Assembly (NCBI GenBank): GCA_035910535.1
Contig: JAMHXF010000032.1
Location: 319,229-383,228, forward strand
DNA: 64,000 nucleotides
Direction: 5' to 3'
Origin: Archangium_A sp035910535
Lineage (GTDB): Bacteria > Myxococcota > Myxococcia > Myxococcales > Myxococcaceae
The number at the start of each line of letters is the position of its first letter. Positions within the stretch are counted from its first letter, which is position 1. Of this stretch, positions 1 to 9,120 are shown piece by piece. Both the position numbers and the translations under genes were made by a program. The notes under the pieces were generated by a model, which saw nothing but the letters and a program-made list of their open reading frames with translations, made no database searches and was not told the origin of the DNA.

Positions 1-384
1 AACCCCTGCGTCGAGCGTGTGCACCGTGTCATTCACGACGGTCAGCTGCTGCAGGTCGAGCCCGTTGTCGTTGAGGTTGGGCTGCGTGACGGCGATGCGG
101 GCCCAGAAGGCTTCACTCGGGCACTGCACTTCGGGGCGCGCGCAGAACCCGGTGAGGTCGAGCGTCACCGACTGCCCATTGACGACACCGAAGTCGACGA
201 CGCCGCCGTAGCCACGTTGAGTGACTTCGCGCACCGCGCCGCCCACGTTCAACTTCAGCGTGAGCTGGTCGTCGTACGTCACCGCGTAGTTGCCAGACAC
301 GTCGCGCGCCTCTTTCGTCGAGCCGCCTTCGAAGCCGCCGCCACACGAGAACAGCGCCAACACTGCGAACCACGGTCGTCGCAT
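1..384 (-). CDS. Putative lipoprotein, 3' end cut by window edge
   Basis: An open frame of 128 codons starts at an ATG at 384 and runs without a stop off the left edge, so the C-terminus is missing. The N-terminus has two arginines, a short hydrophobic stretch and a Cys around residue 14 (LALFSCGGG), which resembles a lipobox followed by a Gly-rich spacer. The rest looks like a secreted beta-rich domain with a Cys pair (FCARPEVQC). It lies 47 bp downstream of the RNB ribonuclease on the same strand. I do not recognise the family. The lipoprotein call is inferred from the N-terminus only. Confidence 0.6.
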   Translation of the reverse strand, partial: MRRPWFAVLALFSCGGGFEGGSTKEARDVSGNYAVTYDDQLTLKLNVGGAVREVTQRGYGGVVDFGVVNGQSVTLDLTGFCARPEVQCPSEAFWARIAVTQPNLNDNGLDLQQLTVVNDTVHTLDAGV

Positions 385-431
385 CGAATGCCCCTTGTGA
401 CGACGTTGGTTGCCGCTGCCCGGAGATCCGT

Positions 432-2006
432 TCACGGCACCGGTGCGAAGACCCAACGCCGTGTTTTCTCAGCGAAATGATGCAGCACGAGGTTGATGGG
501 CTGACCCAACCGCAGCAGCGCGTCGGGCTTTCCCTTCGCGCGCAAAATCACGCCCTCTTCGGCGGGCTCCAGCCACGCACCGTCGAAGAATGGCGCGAGG
601 TCGAAGAGGTAGAGCTTCAAGTCGAGCGGCGGCGAGTCGAGCCGCACGTGCACCTTGTTCGTGGTGAGCCCCATCACCGTGCCGCGAAACGTCGTTCGTT
701 CTGCGCGCGGCTTCTTCAACTGCGGCGTGAAGAGCCGGCGCATCACCACTTCGTTCGAGAGGTCCTGCACGCGACGCTGCGTGCCACGCGCGCGGTTGGC
801 GACCTTCACCACCTCGGCGCGCAGCGACTCGTCCTGCTCCACCGGCGGGTAGTCGCAGGTGATCATCTCCACCGCTTCTTTGTGCAGAAACACGCCGACC
901 AGCTCACGCATGGGCGCAGAGAAGCGCGCATACGGCTCGGCCCCGACGCCCGTGTGCGGCCCGGGCTCCGTCGAATATTCCGAGCGCAGGTTCACCATCA
1001 CCGCCTGACGCGTGAGCGCGGCGACGAGGCGGTCTTCCTGTGTGCCCGGCGCAGCGCGCGGCAACCCCTCGAGGAACTTCGAGAGCGGGGCGAGCTCGCG
1101 ATTCCACACCCAGGGCGTCGACGGCAGCGACCAGCGCTTCGCGAGCAGCTCGGTGAGCCGTGAAAGTTCAGCGAGACGCTCGGGGTCGGGCCCGCCCTGC
1201 ACGCGGTAAATGGGCTGCACCGACGGGTGCTCATGCTCGCGCAGCAACCGCCCACCTTCGGCGTTGCACATCAACGAGAGCTGCTCGTTCCACAGCTCGA
1301 CCTCGTCGCGCACCTGCTCCATCACCGCGAACGAGAGGCCTTCACCGTCGAGCTCAATCGACACCTCTTCGCGGCGGTAGCGCACCAACCCACGCTTCGC
1401 CGCGAGCGCGATTCGAAGCCTGCCGACGTCGCGCAACAGAAACAGGCTCGCTTCGAACTCCTTGCCGTGGAGCGGGCTCTGCTCGGGCGTGTCGATGAGC
1501 GTCTGCACCTGGCCCCACGACAACTTCGCGCGGCTGCGAACCCGCGCGCGCTCGAGCCGCGTCTCCTTCAAGTCACCGCGCGCGTCGAGGTGGTGAAAGA
1601 ACAACAGGGCGCGTCGTTCGCCGTCGGGGTTGAGCGAAATGAGCCCCTCCGACAGCGGCCTCGGCAGCATCGGCACCGAGAACCCGGGGAAGTAGTAGCT
1701 CGCGCCGCGCTTCATCGCTTCGGCGAACAACGCCGAGCCCGGCCGCACGTAATACGAGGCGTCGGCGATGGCGTAGATGACGAGGTAGCCGTCACCTTCC
1801 CGCTGCACCACCAACGCCTGGTCCAAATCCTTCGAATGCTCTCCGTCGATGGTGACGAAGGGAATCGACGTGCGGTCGACCAGCGCCGCGTCGTCGATGC
1901 CCGGCGCGCGCAGCCACGCTTCGGTCTCCGCGAGCACCTGCGCGGGAAACTCCACCGGGAGCTGCAGCGCCGTGGTGATGGCTTCCAGTTCTTGCCGGGC
2001 GTTCAT
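432..2006 (-). CDS. Short RNB-domain (RNase II/R family) ribonuclease
   Basis: A 524-residue protein of the RNase II/R family, which degrades RNA 3' to 5'. The RNB domain begins near residue 45. Its metal-binding signature reads TIDGEHSKDLDQAL around residues 52-65, so the acidic cluster is D...D.DQ instead of the usual D...D.DD. The fold continues through the ISLNPDGERRALLFF and RFSAPMRELVG segments. At 524 residues it is shorter than E. coli RNase II (644) or RNase R (813), with little room for N-terminal cold-shock domains. From memory, short RNB proteins with a DLDQA signature occur in other phyla. Its start overlaps the plsC stop by 4 bp, which implies co-translation. Confidence 0.85.
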   Translation of the reverse strand: MNARQELEAITTALQLPVEFPAQVLAETEAWLRAPGIDDAALVDRTSIPFVTIDGEHSKDLDQALVVQREGDGYLVIYAIADASYYVRPGSALFAEAMKRGASYYFPGFSVPMLPRPLSEGLISLNPDGERRALLFFHHLDARGDLKETRLERARVRSRAKLSWGQVQTLIDTPEQSPLHGKEFEASLFLLRDVGRLRIALAAKRGLVRYRREEVSIELDGEGLSFAVMEQVRDEVELWNEQLSLMCNAEGGRLLREHEHPSVQPIYRVQGGPDPERLAELSRLTELLAKRWSLPSTPWVWNRELAPLSKFLEGLPRAAPGTQEDRLVAALTRQAVMVNLRSEYSTEPGPHTGVGAEPYARFSAPMRELVGVFLHKEAVEMITCDYPPVEQDESLRAEVVKVANRARGTQRRVQDLSNEVVMRRLFTPQLKKPRAERTTFRGTVMGLTTNKVHVRLDSPPLDLKLYLFDLAPFFDGAWLEPAEEGVILRAKGKPDALLRLGQPINLVLHHFAEKTRRWVFAPVP

Positions 2007-2743
2007 CGCTCCATCTCGGCGACGAGCCGGTTGCCCTCTTCGAGCAGCTTCGCGACCTCAGTGTGCGCGGCGGCGGTGAGCGCCTCGCGCGAATCAGCTC
2101 CCATGCCGGTGGTGTCGATGGGCTTGCCGATGATGAGCGCCGAAGGTCGCGGGCGAATGGCGACGGTGCCCTTTTCGAGAATGCGGTGCGTGCCGGCGAT
2201 GGCCGCGGGAATCAGCGGCACCTGCGCTTCAATGGCCATCACCGCCGCGCCCTTCTTGAAGGGCCGCAACAGGCCGTCGTCACTGCGCGTGCCTTCCGCG
2301 AAGAACACCACGCTCACGCGCTCACGTACGGCGCGCGCGGCGTCGTTGAGCTTCTGCTTGTCGCCGTCGCCCCCGGTGCGGTCGACGAAGATGTTGCCGG
2401 CGCGCTTGAGCGCGTAGCCGAACACCGGCCACTTCAAGAGCTGCGCCTTGGCGACGTAGCGCATGTGCCGTCGCACGTGACGAAACAGCACCAGCGCGTC
2501 GAAGTGCGATTGGTGATTCACGCACAGCACGAAGTTGCCCGACGGCAGGTTCTCGAGGCCGTGGCACACCGTGCGCACGCCCGCTGCTTTCAGAATCGAA
2601 TCGGCCCAGAGGTGCAGCGCCGGGTCTGGCGCGCGCTCGTCGAGGAAACTCAGCGCTGACACCACGGGCGACAACACGCCGGTGATGCTCACAGCAGCGG
2701 CGCCGGAAAAAGCGGTGCGGAGCAGTTGTCGGGGTTTGATCAC
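2003..2743 (-). CDS. plsC: 1-acyl-sn-glycerol-3-phosphate acyltransferase
   Basis: A 246-residue acyltransferase that would acylate lysophosphatidate to phosphatidate at the inner membrane. The catalytic NHxxxxD box is NHQSHFD near residue 76. The glycerolipid-binding block FAEGTRSDDG follows near residue 149, and VPLIPAAIAG gives the third block. A hydrophobic N-terminal stretch (residues 8-30) probably anchors the protein. The start is a GTG at 2743. It overlaps the ribonuclease gene by 4 bp and lies 17 bp after the small family gene, within a same-strand run. Substrate preference cannot be read from sequence. Confidence 0.88.
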   Translation of the reverse strand: MIKPRQLLRTAFSGAAAVSITGVLSPVVSALSFLDERAPDPALHLWADSILKAAGVRTVCHGLENLPSGNFVLCVNHQSHFDALVLFRHVRRHMRYVAKAQLLKWPVFGYALKRAGNIFVDRTGGDGDKQKLNDAARAVRERVSVVFFAEGTRSDDGLLRPFKKGAAVMAIEAQVPLIPAAIAGTHRILEKGTVAIRPRPSALIIGKPIDTTGMGADSREALTAAAHTEVAKLLEEGNRLVAEMER

Positions 2744-2760
2744 CGGCGAAAGCTAGCCCG

Positions 2761-3309
2761 TCACTTCGTCACGGCGAAGCGGTAGCGAACCTCGTCGTCA
2801 CCGCGCGAAAACCCGCGCAGGCACTCGGGCGTGACGTTGACCTCGAGCGCCCGCAGGCCGCCTGCTGCGAAGCCCACGATGGAGTACTCGAAGTACACGT
2901 GCGGCATTTCAACGCCGCGAATCACGATGTCCATGTGTGACGGCGCGGTCTCGGCCACCAGCTCGCCACCGTCGAAGTAGTTCTTGTAGATCTGCGGCGC
3001 GAACTGCAGAAACCGGCGCCCTTCACCAGGAGAGAAGAGGCCGCGCAGCTGGTGGTTGAGCGCCCACTCGGCCGACCCTTCACCGAAGCGCCAGTACGCC
3101 TGCTTGTCGCCACCGAAGAACTGGTCGACCAGCTCGTCGTGCAACGCGACGAACTCACGCACCTCGATGCGTGAAATGGGCATCACCGGGGTTTGCAGGA
3201 ACGGGTACTTCGCGCTGCGCGACTGGAGGAACTCCTGCCAGCGCTCGGCACCAAAGCTCTTCTCCATGGCCTCGCAGCGCGCGAGCCATCCGTTGCCTTT
3301 CACTTTCAA
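2761..3309 (-). CDS. Uncharacterised protein resembling myxobacterial family TIGR02265
   Basis: A 182-residue soluble protein with no signal peptide or membrane segment. Segments such as FFGGDKQAYWRFGEGSAEW and GFSRGDDEVRY match my memory of the Myxococcus paralogous family TIGR02265. The family's function is unknown to me, and the match was not tested by a search. The frame opens at a TTG (3309) placed about six bases after a GGAGGGG ribosome-binding site. A GTG at 3303 is an alternative start. It sits between epmA and plsC on the same strand. Confidence 0.6.
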   Translation of the reverse strand: MKVKGNGWLARCEAMEKSFGAERWQEFLQSRSAKYPFLQTPVMPISRIEVREFVALHDELVDQFFGGDKQAYWRFGEGSAEWALNHQLRGLFSPGEGRRFLQFAPQIYKNYFDGGELVAETAPSHMDIVIRGVEMPHVYFEYSIVGFAAGGLRALEVNVTPECLRGFSRGDDEVRYRFAVTK

Positions 3310-3345
3310 GCTGGACCCCTCCCCTGTCGCCGGGAGTCTGGCCGA

Positions 3346-4337
<992 letters not shown>

Positions 4338-4338
<1 letters not shown>

Positions 4339-4787
4339 CAGGGCGCTCGCTTGCGGAACATCGACCAGCCGAGCATGTGCATCACCGGCTCGTCGCGTTG
4401 GTTGAAGACCTCCCACTTCGCGAGCACCGAGCCCATGTTCGGGCGGCTCGACGACGGCCGCTGCTGCTCGATGGTCATCTTGAAGCGCAGCGTGTCGCCC
4501 GCGAACACCGGCTTGACCCAGCGCAGCTCGTCGATGCCGGGGCTCCCGAGGCTCGCCGAGTCGAGCAGGTACGCGTCGCACATCATTCGCATGCACAGCG
4601 CCGCCGTGTGCCAACCGCTCGCGCACAGGCCGCCGAACAGCGAATCTTTCGCGGCCTCAGCGTCGACGTGGAAGTACTGCGGGTCGAACTGCGTTGCGAA
4701 AGCGACGATGTCTTGTGCGCTCACCATGGGGCCCTGCCCCTCGAGAACGAGGCCGGGCGCGAAGTCTTCGAAGTACCACCGGGGCAT
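4338..4787 (-). CDS. MaoC-like (R)-specific enoyl-CoA hydratase, hot-dog fold
   Basis: A 149-residue single hot-dog domain. The N-terminal FEDFAPG motif and the FDPQYFHVD stretch (residues about 33-41) are typical of MaoC-type dehydratases, as is the later segment GIDELRWVKPVFAGDTL. Such proteins hydrate trans-2-enoyl-CoA in fatty acid or polyhydroxyalkanoate metabolism. The substrate here is unknown. The ATG at 4787 lies only 22 bp from the divergent start at 4810, so each promoter must overlap the neighbouring gene. The stop is coupled to epmA. Confidence 0.85.
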
Positions 4788-4809
4788 GGCGCTGCTTACA
4801 GTCGGCCGC

Positions 4810-6237
4810 ATGTTTTCGCAGCGATTTGCGCTCGTGGCGGCGGTGGTCTCGCTGACCGGTTGTGTCACCAGCGCGCCAGCGCCGCAGCCTCCAGCCGACG
4901 CCGGCACCACCGAGGCCGAAGTCGTCGCGGCGAAGTTCGTCGCGCTCGAAGCCGAAGCGCAGCTGGTGCTCGCAGGCGTCGACACCGCGCTGTGGACACA
5001 TTGGACGACGGGCGAGCCGCTCGAGCTGCGCAAGGTGCGCGAAGGCCACGAGGGTTTGTTGAGCCCGCAGACGTTGACCACGCTGCGCCGCGCGAAGGAG
5101 CTGAAGGCCGTCGAGCCCGTGCGCATCGACGACCTCGAGCGCTGGGTCGCAGGCGAGCTGCTCTCGCAAGGCGTCGCCGACGAGAGCGCTTCACTCGCCG
5201 CGCTCGAGGCGACGCTCACCTTCACGCTCGATGGTCGCGAGCTGGCGTGGAGAGATCTCCCACGGCTGCTGGTGAGCGAGCAGAGCGCCGTGAAGCGCCG
5301 CGCGTTGTGGACGGCGTCGCACGCCGCCGCGCTGAAGCTCGACGAAGCCATCGCCCTTCGAGACGCGCGCCTCGCCCAGGTGACGCAAGCGCTCGGGCTG
5401 CCGGCCGACTTCGAGCTGCGTTCGCGCGGGCTCACTTCGGGCACGTTGCGCGCCGACGCCGAAGCGCTGCTCTCCACCACCGACGACGAGTGGAAAACCA
5501 CGCTGCAGCGCCTCTCCGACGCCGACGTGAAGCTGCCGCTCAAGGCGTTGACGCGAGGAGATCTCCCGCGCGTGCTGCGCGTGCCGGCCAACGTCGACGC
5601 GGAGTTCTCTCAAGAGAAGCTCACCGCGCGGCTCTCGACGCTCGGCGGCCTCGACGCGCTGAAGCTTGACCTCACAGAAGCACCCCGGAAGAGCTTCGTG
5701 CCGCTCGCTGTGGCGCCGTCACCGACTGACGTGCGCGTCAGCGTTCGCCCTGCAGGTGGGCTGCGTGAACAACAGCAGGTGCTCTCGGAAATCGGGCTCG
5801 CGTTTCGGCTTCACGGCGCGCGGCGCCTGAGCGACCCGGCGGCGGCCATGAACGAGGCCGAGCTCTACGCTGCGCTGGTGCGCGACGACGCGTGGCTCAC
5901 CGACGCCGGCGTCACGTTGCGTGGCGAGACCATCGCGGCGTCGCGGGCGCTGTGGCTCTTCGCGGCGCGACGCGCGGCGGCGCTGGTGTTGAGCAAGCTC
6001 GAGACGTCGACCGATGAGGCCGCGGCGCGCGCGAAGTACGTCGAGCTGATGTCACGCGCCATGGGCCTCACGCTGCCCGCCGCCGAAGGCGCTCGTCTCC
6101 GCATCGAGACCAGCGACGCGTGGCGCGCGGCCTCGCAGCTCGACGCGATGCTGAAGGCAGAAAAGACCCGCGCGACGCTCGACGGAGGCTGGTGGAAGAC
6201 ACCGCCGTCGAAGCGCCGCGCGGGCGAAGCGAAGTAG
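4810..6237 (+). CDS. Lipoprotein resembling a catalytically dead M3 peptidase
   Basis: A 475-residue protein with a lipobox at residues 15-18 (LTGC), so a probable lipoprotein. The body is helical. The segment VLSEIGLAFRLHG near residues 324-336 lines up with the LLHEFGHALH zinc site of M3 (oligoendopeptidase F/thimet) peptidases, but both histidines are replaced: Ser326 and Leu330 flank a retained Glu327. The upstream region (residues about 158-200) also resembles the M3 helical domain. If the relation holds, this is a pseudo-peptidase. The relation is my pattern match and has not been tested. Confidence 0.6.
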   Translation: MFSQRFALVAAVVSLTGCVTSAPAPQPPADAGTTEAEVVAAKFVALEAEAQLVLAGVDTALWTHWTTGEPLELRKVREGHEGLLSPQTLTTLRRAKELKAVEPVRIDDLERWVAGELLSQGVADESASLAALEATLTFTLDGRELAWRDLPRLLVSEQSAVKRRALWTASHAAALKLDEAIALRDARLAQVTQALGLPADFELRSRGLTSGTLRADAEALLSTTDDEWKTTLQRLSDADVKLPLKALTRGDLPRVLRVPANVDAEFSQEKLTARLSTLGGLDALKLDLTEAPRKSFVPLAVAPSPTDVRVSVRPAGGLREQQQVLSEIGLAFRLHGARRLSDPAAAMNEAELYAALVRDDAWLTDAGVTLRGETIAASRALWLFAARRAAALVLSKLETSTDEAAARAKYVELMSRAMGLTLPAAEGARLRIETSDAWRAASQLDAMLKAEKTRATLDGGWWKTPPSKRRAGEAK

Positions 6238-6259
6238 CTCGAAGAATCAGAGCTGCTTC
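6231..6259. terminator. Bidirectional hairpin between convergent genes
   Basis: Arms 6231-6240 and 6250-6259 pair over ten positions, with one G-T wobble, around a nine-base loop. Both stop codons (6235-6237 on plus, 6247-6249 on minus) lie inside. It has no clear T-run, so the terminator role is inferred from position and symmetry. Confidence 0.5.
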
Positions 6260-7314
6260 ATCAAGTCGGCCTTCTTGCCGTTGAACTCGTCCTCGCTGAT
6301 GAGGCCGGCGTTCTTCAGCTCCGAGAGCTCCTTCAAGCGGTCCATCACCGAGCGGCCGCCGCCTGCGTTCTGCTGCGCCGCGTTGGCCTGCGCTTGCTGG
6401 TTCTGCGCCTGCTGTTGCTGCTGCTGGTTCTGGTTCATGAACATCTGGGCCATGCCGAAGCCCATGCCCATGCCCATGCCGCCCATGGCGTTGCCGGAGC
6501 CGCTGCCTTCACCGCCGCCCTTCGCCATGCCTTCGGCCGCGCCGAGCATCGCCTGGCCCTGCGCGTACTGCTGAAAGCCACCCGCGAGGCGTGAGTACGC
6601 GACGTCTTTCGAGAGCTTCTTCAGCGTCGCCTCGTCTTCAGGCTTGATGCTGATGGTGAAGTTGCCGAAGCGAACGATGCTGACGCCGTAGCTCTGCGTG
6701 TGCGGCACGAGCCCGGCGATGACCTCGGTCTCGATTTCTTCGGTGTACGCACCCGACGTCACGTCGAGCAGCGGCCACTTCTTCTTGACGATGAGCTCGG
6801 CGATGCGATCTCGCGTGACCTTGAGCACCTGGCTCTTGAACCAGCCGATGAAGTCGTCGTCGTTGACCTTGCGCATGCCGACCATGCCGACGACGAGCTG
6901 CTCGGGGTTGGTCGCCTGCAACGAGAAGTCGCCGTAGACCATGGTGCCGATGCCGAGGCCCGTTTCAGGGTCGCGCACATCGCCAATGGGCCCGCCGAAC
7001 TTCACCTGCGGGAACTCACGCGTCGAGACGAAGTAGACCTCGGCGATGAAGAGGTTGCCGCCGGTGACCTTCTCGAGCAGCGACGAGAGGAACGGCACGT
7101 TGTTGCTGTCGAGGCTGTGTCGACCGGGGCCGAGCTTGCCGGCCACCACGCCGTCTTTGACGAAGAGCGCGATCTCATCGGCCTGCACCGTGAGCTGCGT
7201 CAGGATGCGGATGTTCCGCTCCGGAAACTTGTAGACGATCTGGTTCTTGGCCTCTTCGGGGCGGGCGATGAAGTTGCGCGCGGCCTCGGACTTCAGTGAG
7301 TCAAAGATTCCCAT
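6247..7314 (-). CDS. SPFH-domain protein with C-terminal SHOCT motif
   Basis: A 355-residue protein. Residues about 25-235 form an SPFH/band-7-like domain of the YdjI/virion-core type, as in the stretches PERNIRILTQLTVQADE and FGNFTISIKPEDEA. A Gly/Met-rich and Gln/Asn-rich linker (about 265-320) follows, with runs such as QQQQQAQNQQ. The last 30 residues form a SHOCT helix pair (LKELSELKNAGLISEDEF). SPFH proteins assemble into membrane-associated oligomers, and SHOCT modules are short oligomerisation helices. There is no signal peptide, so it is probably cytoplasmic. Its partner is unknown, and it stands alone on its strand. Confidence 0.85.
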   Translation of the reverse strand: MGIFDSLKSEAARNFIARPEEAKNQIVYKFPERNIRILTQLTVQADEIALFVKDGVVAGKLGPGRHSLDSNNVPFLSSLLEKVTGGNLFIAEVYFVSTREFPQVKFGGPIGDVRDPETGLGIGTMVYGDFSLQATNPEQLVVGMVGMRKVNDDDFIGWFKSQVLKVTRDRIAELIVKKKWPLLDVTSGAYTEEIETEVIAGLVPHTQSYGVSIVRFGNFTISIKPEDEATLKKLSKDVAYSRLAGGFQQYAQGQAMLGAAEGMAKGGGEGSGSGNAMGGMGMGMGFGMAQMFMNQNQQQQQQAQNQQAQANAAQQNAGGGRSVMDRLKELSELKNAGLISEDEFNGKKADLMKQL

Positions 7315-7426
7315 GTTGGTCTGCTCTCCCAGTGAAAGGACTGCGATGAAGGTGCACCGTGTCTTCTAACGACGGACGCGGCGCACGATTGCAGAAGCCA
7401 ACCCCTTGATCCATGACGTGATTCCC

Positions 7427-8056
7427 ATGACGAACGCGCTGCACAAGCACGGGCGATTCTTCGACGTCTGGTCTTCGTTCTACCGGGCGGGGCCGATGGC
7501 GGCGCTGCTGCAGGGTCTGCAACGTCAGCTCATCGAACGGCTGGGCATCGGTGTCGGCGAGTTGGTGCTCGATCTCGGCTGTGGGCCGGGCGACGGCGCG
7601 GCGCGCATCGCGAGTCTCGGCGGCGTCGCGGTGGGCCTCGACTATTCGCAGGGAATGCTCGACCGGGCGCGCGCCGAGCCAGCGCTGACAGGGCGACTGC
7701 TCCGCGGCGATGCGGGGCGCTTGCCGTTCGCCGACGCGAGCTTCGACAAGGTGGTGTGTACGAATTCGTTTCATCACTACCCACAACACGTCGCGGCCCT
7801 GCGAGAGATGCGTCGCGTGCTCAGGCCCGGAGGCGTGCTGGGCCTCGTCGACCCGCGGAAAGACCATCTCTTCGGCTGGGCCGCCATCGACGTCGTCGAG
7901 AACGCGGTGTTCGGGCTCGAAGAAGTGCGCGTGTTCTCGATGCCGCAGTGGCGCCGCATGTTGAGCGAGGTCGGGTTCTCGTCGGCAATCGTCGAGACCG
8001 GGCCGTGGTGGAACCCCGTGTCGTCCGCCGAGGTCTTCGTGCGCGCCGTCGCGTGA
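7427..8056 (+). CDS. Class I SAM-dependent methyltransferase
   Basis: A 209-residue Rossmann-fold methyltransferase of the Methyltransf_11 type. Motif I is LVLDLGCGPGDG, the acidic residue of motif II is in GLDYSQGM, and ASFDKVVCTNSFHH followed by LRPGGVLGLVD gives the later motifs. The substrate cannot be deduced. I use the ATG at 7427, although in-frame TTG (7406) and GTG (7418) codons precede it. It diverges from the SPFH gene and converges on the YkgJ-type gene. The two stop codons of that pair form the palindrome TGACGTCA at 8054-8061. Confidence 0.85.
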   Translation: MTNALHKHGRFFDVWSSFYRAGPMAALLQGLQRQLIERLGIGVGELVLDLGCGPGDGAARIASLGGVAVGLDYSQGMLDRARAEPALTGRLLRGDAGRLPFADASFDKVVCTNSFHHYPQHVAALREMRRVLRPGGVLGLVDPRKDHLFGWAAIDVVENAVFGLEEVRVFSMPQWRRMLSEVGFSSAIVETGPWWNPVSSAEVFVRAVA

Positions 8057-8058
8057 CG

Positions 8059-8493
8059 TCAGAGCTCGGCGAAGAACAACACCGCGCCGCGCAGAAACCG
8101 GTGCAGCGCGTCGGAGAGCTCGGGTGACGCTTCACCGCGTTGCATGCGCGCCTTCGCACTGCCGATGACCGCGCCGGTGTCGGGCTCACCCATCAGCTCG
8201 GCGACCAACGCGCGGCGCGACTTGAGTTCGGCGATGGCCTCACGTGCTTCGTCGAGCGTCGCGTCTCCGAGCTCGTGCGCCGTCAGCACGGTGCAGTTGA
8301 ACGTGCGGCACGCCGTCGGCCGGTCTTCGTAGATGGAGCAGCCCCTGGCACCGAGCGCGTTGCACGGCTGCGAGAAACACCCGGGCTGCTTCGCGGGAAG
8401 GAGCGTCGCTGCACGCGGGCCACCGCCCTCTTTCACGACGTACCCGAACAACGTGCCGTCGCAACACAACCCACACTCAAGGCACAGCGACAT
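8059..8493 (-). CDS. YkgJ-family cysteine cluster protein
   Basis: A 144-residue protein with the zinc- or iron-binding Cys signature of the CxxCxxCC (YkgJ) family. CLECGLCC lies at residues 4-11, and CFSQPCNALGARGC plus YEDRPTACRTFNC supply the remaining cysteines by about residue 66. The C-terminal half is helical and lacks cysteines. The biochemical role of the family is poorly defined, and metal binding is inferred from the motif. It starts 13 bp downstream of the toxin stop on the same strand. Confidence 0.85.
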   Translation of the reverse strand: MSLCLECGLCCDGTLFGYVVKEGGGPRAATLLPAKQPGCFSQPCNALGARGCSIYEDRPTACRTFNCTVLTAHELGDATLDEAREAIAELKSRRALVAELMGEPDTGAVIGSAKARMQRGEASPELSDALHRFLRGAVLFFAEL

Positions 8494-8505
8494 CGGCGCT
8501 CCTTT

Positions 8506-8799
8506 TCAGTCGGGGTAGCTGCCTTCTCGTCGCGCTCGAACGCGCAGCACGATGATGGTGTCCCACTCTTGCCAGTACTCATAGAGCGCGACGTAGCCAT
8601 GGGCACCCGCGCCAATGATGAGTTCGCGCGCGACGTCGTTCACGAGTCGGCCGATGTGCGGATTCTGCGCGAGCACGTCGATGGCCGCGACCAGGGCCCC
8701 CACGCGCGCGTCGGCATCTTGCTCGGTGGAGTCGCTCAAGAAGTTTGCGACGCGCTGAAAGTCGGCGAGCGCTCGCGGCGAATACTGAATCGACCTCAC
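8506..8799 (-). CDS. RelE/ParE-superfamily toxin
   Basis: A 97-residue protein beginning at GTG 8799. The start overlaps the antitoxin stop by four bases (GTGA), which is classic coupling. The sequence YSPRALADFQRVANFL at the start, the middle segment IGRLVNDVARELIIGA and the end IIVLRVRARREG match the compact RelE/ParE fold. It is expected to act on translating ribosomes or on gyrase. Which target applies cannot be told, because catalytic residues vary in this superfamily. Antitoxin first and toxin second is the usual ParDE/RelBE order. Confidence 0.85.
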   Translation of the reverse strand: MRSIQYSPRALADFQRVANFLSDSTEQDADARVGALVAAIDVLAQNPHIGRLVNDVARELIIGAGAHGYVALYEYWQEWDTIIVLRVRARREGSYPD

Positions 8800-9092
8800 C
8801 GCGCTCGTTTCAGCTTGAGCACGCGAGCCTTGCGCGGCGGCAACTTCTCGCCACGTGCCGTGCGGCGCAGCCAGTCGTGCACCTCTTGCGCGGGCAGACC
8901 CAGCCGCGTGCGCTTGAAGTCTCCACTCGCCTTGCGGCCTGACTCCAACCACTCCTCTCGCGTCTCGGCCTGTTGCACCGACGCTTCGAGCGCCTTCACC
9001 ATGAAGCTGTGCGGCGACTCGCCTGCCTTCTCAGCCAACTTCTTGATGCGGGCCTTCAACTTCGGGTCGAGGCGCAGCGCCGTCGGGCTCAT
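8796..9092 (-). CDS. Ribbon-helix-helix antitoxin of the type II pair
   Basis: A 98-residue basic protein. The N-terminus (ALRLDPKLKARIKKLAEKAG, then SPHSFMVKALEASV) fits a ribbon-helix-helix DNA-binding domain of the CopG/ParD/MetJ class. The C-terminal half, ending in a Lys/Arg-rich tail, would wrap the toxin. Such antitoxins repress their own operon. A direct repeat with 11-bp spacing lies just upstream at 9103-9120 and is the likely operator. Toxin and antitoxin overlap by four bases. Confidence 0.82.
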   Translation of the reverse strand: MSPTALRLDPKLKARIKKLAEKAGESPHSFMVKALEASVQQAETREEWLESGRKASGDFKRTRLGLPAQEVHDWLRRTARGEKLPPRKARVLKLKRAR

Positions 9093-9102
9093 GCGCCCAT
9101 TT

Positions 9103-9120
9103 GTACTACACGCGTACTAC
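9103..9120. promoter_or_regulatory. Tandem GTACTAC repeat, likely antitoxin operator
   Basis: GTACTAC occurs at 9103-9109 and again at 9114-9120, start to start 11 bp, about one helical turn. It ends 11 bp upstream of the antitoxin ATG. This spacing suits cooperative binding of two ribbon-helix-helix dimers. It also overlaps the stop codon of the upstream membrane-protein gene (9117-9119). Confidence 0.5.

Noticed and set aside
8054..8061. TGACGTCA palindrome as an operator
   Set aside because: It is made of the two facing stop codons plus two bases at the end of convergent genes, so chance symmetry is enough to explain it.
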